A stretch of 15,484 nt of DNA from CAJXCL01 sp964394335 (GTDB lineage: Bacteria; Nitrospinota; Nitrospinia; CAJXCL01), in NCBI GenBank assembly GCA_964394335.1, contig CAYMVZ010000057.1, positions 1 through 15,484 of the forward strand. Direction: 5' to 3'. Positions 13,817-15,484 of the stretch are shown here, piece by piece; the first letter of the stretch is position 1; each line of letters starts with the position of its first letter. Under the pieces are notes generated by a model, which did not search any database, was not told the origin of the DNA, and worked only from the letters and a program-made list of their open reading frames with translations. The position numbers and the translations under genes were made by a program.

Positions 13817-14296
13817 CTATAACCCAAAAGCATGCAAATATAAAAGCGCCACAATTCCGATAATCTGACCGGTATATAATGTTCTTCCGAGCAGGTGCCA
13901 CCTCCTAAACTTAATCCTTTCAGGGTCTGTCCCAGCAGCAGAATCGAAGGTCTTTATTTTTTCTCGTAAATTCCAGAGCCTTTTAGAGATTACTTTGCCG
14001 AATATATAGCAGTGAAGGACAATAACATAAGAAACCCACTCTATATGTTGATATGAATAAGTGAGCTTGCTCTTGAAGTAAAAGAGTATCAACATGCAGA
14101 TTGCGATAACCCGAATCAACATGTCCTGACGCTTGAGTATCCGTGACGTCAGGTGCGACGCCTCGGTTGGAGACTCCATGAAATTAAATAGAAATGGAAT
14201 TGTTACCAGCCCTATTCCTACGCAACTCCCTCCCCAAACCATTAAAAGTGTTGTATATACAAAATCTATATGTTGCTCATAGATTGAATAGTCCAT
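13817..14296 (-). CDS. Small four-helix membrane protein, DUF4149-like
   Basis: This 159-residue protein has hydrophobic segments at about 12-38 (VYTTLLMVWGGSCVGIGLVTI), 53-70, 83-97 and 135-157. Helix 1 has the Trp-Gly-Gly and the following PFLFNF that resemble DUF4149-type proteins. The central loop (KRLWNLREKIKTFDSAAGTD) is basic then acidic and soluble. Topology and size are like the protein at 11815-12303, but residue identity between the two is low by eye. The function is unknown. The ATG at 14296 has no evident ribosome binding site. It lies downstream of the CBS gene on the same strand, 100 bases away. Confidence 0.72.
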   Translation of the reverse strand: MDYSIYEQHIDFVYTTLLMVWGGSCVGIGLVTIPFLFNFMESPTEASHLTSRILKRQDMLIRVIAICMLILFYFKSKLTYSYQHIEWVSYVIVLHCYIFGKVISKRLWNLREKIKTFDSAAGTDPERIKFRRWHLLGRTLYTGQIIGIVALLYLHAFGL

Positions 14297-14326
14297 GGTT
14301 AATCGTTAGTTTTTGGATTCTGTTCA

Positions 14327-14354
14327 GGGGACTTCGGATCGGGGATTTTGGAGT
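14327..14354 (+). repeat. Two imperfect 14-base tandem units
   Basis: GGGGACTTCGGATC (14327-14340) is directly followed by GGGGATTTTGGAGT (14341-14354), matching at 10 of 14 positions. A partial TTTTGGATTC lies upstream at 14311-14320. It is intergenic, between the DUF4149-like and CBS genes. Confidence 0.4.
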
Positions 14355-14396
14355 CAGGAGCTAAAATCCATAACCCTCAATATAATTACACTAATC

Positions 14397-15038
14397 TTAG
14401 ACAATGGTAGAGGTAACAACAAAACCTTCTTTTTTAATGTCTTTTGCTATGGGTTTTACATTGCAGGACTCTAACCGGAAAAGATAAATGCTCTTTTTTT
14501 TGTCTTTCGGGTAAGGTGTTATTCCTACACTAATTATTTGTCCGTTCTTCTGATGTATAATCTTTGAAACCTTATCAAAATTAACCTGAGTTTCCCTCAT
14601 TAAAACATCTATCCTGGAAGAACTTTTCAGCATTCCCATCATTTCGATGAATATGCCAAGTATATCCATAACTGAAATAATGCCCACTAATTTATTATTT
14701 TTCATAATCGGCAGAGCGCCTATTTTAGAACCATAAATGATACGTGCTGCTTCTTCCACCTGAGTTTCCTGGGAAATGGCGATGGCATCCTTTGTCATAA
14801 CATCCTGTACTTTTAGATGGTCGAGATTCCATCCCTTCGGTATTTTTTTCCCGGGTATTTTTTCAGGTATCATTGCGTAACGGATATCTTTTTCTGTCAC
14901 TATTCCGACTAATTTTCCGTTTTTTATTACCGGCACATGCCGAACCTTATTTGCTTTCATCAATTCATTCACTGCCCGCAATTTAGCAGCAGGACCAATG
15001 GTAACCGGATTTTTAGACATGACTTCTTTTACAATCAT
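14397..15038 (-). CDS. CBS-CBS-ACT domain protein (AcuB-like)
   Basis: This 213-residue protein has two CBS domains forming a Bateman module. CBS1 spans about 1-58 (VKEVMSKNPVTIGP to GIVTEKDIR) and CBS2 about 76-130 (VQDVMTKDAIAISQ to GIISVMDILG). An ACT-like domain at about 140-210 contains SRIDVLMRETQVNFDKVSKI and a beta-rich end. This order is that of AcuB-like proteins, which are thought to sense adenine nucleotides or other small ligands and regulate a partner enzyme. The ligand and partner are not readable here. GGGG lies 10-13 bases upstream of the ATG. A short CBS-like remnant lies directly upstream on the same strand. Confidence 0.88.
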   Translation of the reverse strand: MIVKEVMSKNPVTIGPAAKLRAVNELMKANKVRHVPVIKNGKLVGIVTEKDIRYAMIPEKIPGKKIPKGWNLDHLKVQDVMTKDAIAISQETQVEEAARIIYGSKIGALPIMKNNKLVGIISVMDILGIFIEMMGMLKSSSRIDVLMRETQVNFDKVSKIIHQKNGQIISVGITPYPKDKKKSIYLFRLESCNVKPIAKDIKKEGFVVTSTIV

Positions 15039-15041
15039 TTT

Positions 15042-15182
15042 TTAATTCCCCAATATTTCTTTTGATGTTACAACCCTAATCTGTTTTTCATTATTTGTGA
15101 TAACCAAATACGTCAAATTATTGTCCAGCATTATCTGTCTTTCGTTAAAGGTGGATTCTTTCCCATAGATAGTTAACAGATT
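15042..15182 (-). pseudogene. CBS-domain-like remnant upstream of the CBS-ACT gene
   Basis: A 46-codon open stretch ends at 15042, three bases before the CBS-ACT start codon. Its end, LTYLVITNNEKQIRVVTSKE followed by ILGN, reads like the second half of a CBS domain. The stretch has no start codon at its 5' end and begins directly after a stop. Another frame upstream gives SAGLKLADKIC, which could be the preceding piece after a frame change. It may be debris of a former CBS gene or an early part of the same operon. The evidence is one short match by eye. Confidence 0.35.
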
Positions 15183-15402
15183 TTATCGGCTAATTTTAAA
15201 CCAGCTGAAAAAAAAAAGAAAGACCTATTTTAACTATTTTTGAAAATTATTTATTGGCAACTCCATGAAAGGAAGTACCTGTATTGATATCTGCTTATGA
15301 ATGTGGTAATTTGCTAACGCTAACTTAACGAACAATAACGTTATAACCAAGTTCACCATGCTAATCTTTTGCCCGCGATAAATGCAATAAGAATAGAGAC
15401 TA

Positions 15403-15484
15403 ATGAACAGAAAATTTTCAACACTATCCCAGTGCATTCGTGAAAGTGAAAAAGAATTTTCACAGGCAACCGGCGCATATACCG
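15403..15484 (+). CDS. fbp: Fructose-1,6-bisphosphatase class I, first 27 codons only
   Basis: The frame starting at the ATG at 15403 is open to the window edge and reads MNRKFSTLSQCIRESEKEFS then QATGAYT. This fits the start of class I fructose-1,6-bisphosphatase, where TLS(R/Q)-x-I precedes the conserved ATGxFT segment of the AMP-binding N-terminal helix. The enzyme would hydrolyse fructose-1,6-bisphosphate in gluconeogenesis. TAGAGAC lies just upstream as a modest ribosome binding site. The 220 bases before it hold no gene; they include a perfect 10-base palindrome ATAACGTTAT (15335-15344). The call rests on 27 residues, but the ATG(A)YT context is distinctive. Confidence 0.68.
   Translation, partial: MNRKFSTLSQCIRESEKEFSQATGAYT

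Noticed and set aside
15234..15437. Minus-strand reading frame of 67 codons at the right end.
   Set aside because: It overlaps the fbp start on the other strand, has no ribosome binding site and resembles no family.

Overview
This window is AT-rich bacterial chromosome with ordinary housekeeping genes on both strands, separated by intergenic gaps that contain several kinds of short repeat. No phage, transposase, CRISPR, rRNA or tRNA gene is visible. Stop codons TAA, TAG and TGA are all used normally. The gene mix is a GspI-like prepilin, a secreted LamG protein, a DUF2064 transferase, a COG3178 sugar kinase, a Cache sensor and a GGDEF protein. Together with the abundant 9-base-periodic intergenic repeats, this suggests a Gram-negative environmental lineage. 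My best guess is an anammox-type planctomycete (Brocadiales), with Desulfobacterota, Nitrospirota or Omnitrophota as alternatives. That placement is inference and cannot be settled from this sequence alone.

Layout. 1-663 (minus) is the 5' part of a secreted LamG-fold protein. Its leader holds a strong Shine-Dalgarno sequence with a four-codon mini-ORF and a terminator-like hairpin. 664-1300 is a gene-free gap with two repeat elements. 1301-1915 is a lone GspI-like prepilin. 2036-5902 (plus) is a copper-resistance unit: a promoter with a CsoR-type operator between its -35 and -10, copA (Cu+ P1B-ATPase with two metal-binding domains) and copZ (chaperone), followed closely by trmB and yraN, which may be co-transcribed. 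5961-8115 (minus) holds a DUF3108 secreted protein, a decayed biotin-protein ligase gene (birA) and a DUF2064/TIGR04282 transferase. 8306-8935 is an unrecognised 209-residue soluble protein with a near-perfect ribosome binding site. 9204-10244 is a COG3178/AmgK-like sugar kinase, convergent with a membrane-anchored Cache sensor that has no output domain (10296-11342, minus). 11815-13623 (plus) holds a four-helix membrane protein and a GGEEF diguanylate cyclase. 13817-15038 (minus) holds a second small four-helix membrane protein and a CBS-CBS-ACT protein. Just upstream of the CBS gene is a 46-codon CBS-like remnant. The first 27 codons of a fructose-1,6-bisphosphatase gene (fbp) run off the right edge.

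How the parts connect. The copper genes form the one clear functional unit: excess Cu(I) would release a CsoR-family repressor encoded elsewhere, CopZ would carry Cu(I), and CopA would export it. The Cache and GGDEF genes hint at local c-di-GMP or sensory signalling but are not shown to act together. The clearest surprise is birA. Its catalytic and C-terminal domains are recognisable across three frames, with two nonsense codons and three frame changes, and its tail is left open in frame with the start of the DUF3108 gene, so automated start calling would wrongly fuse the two.
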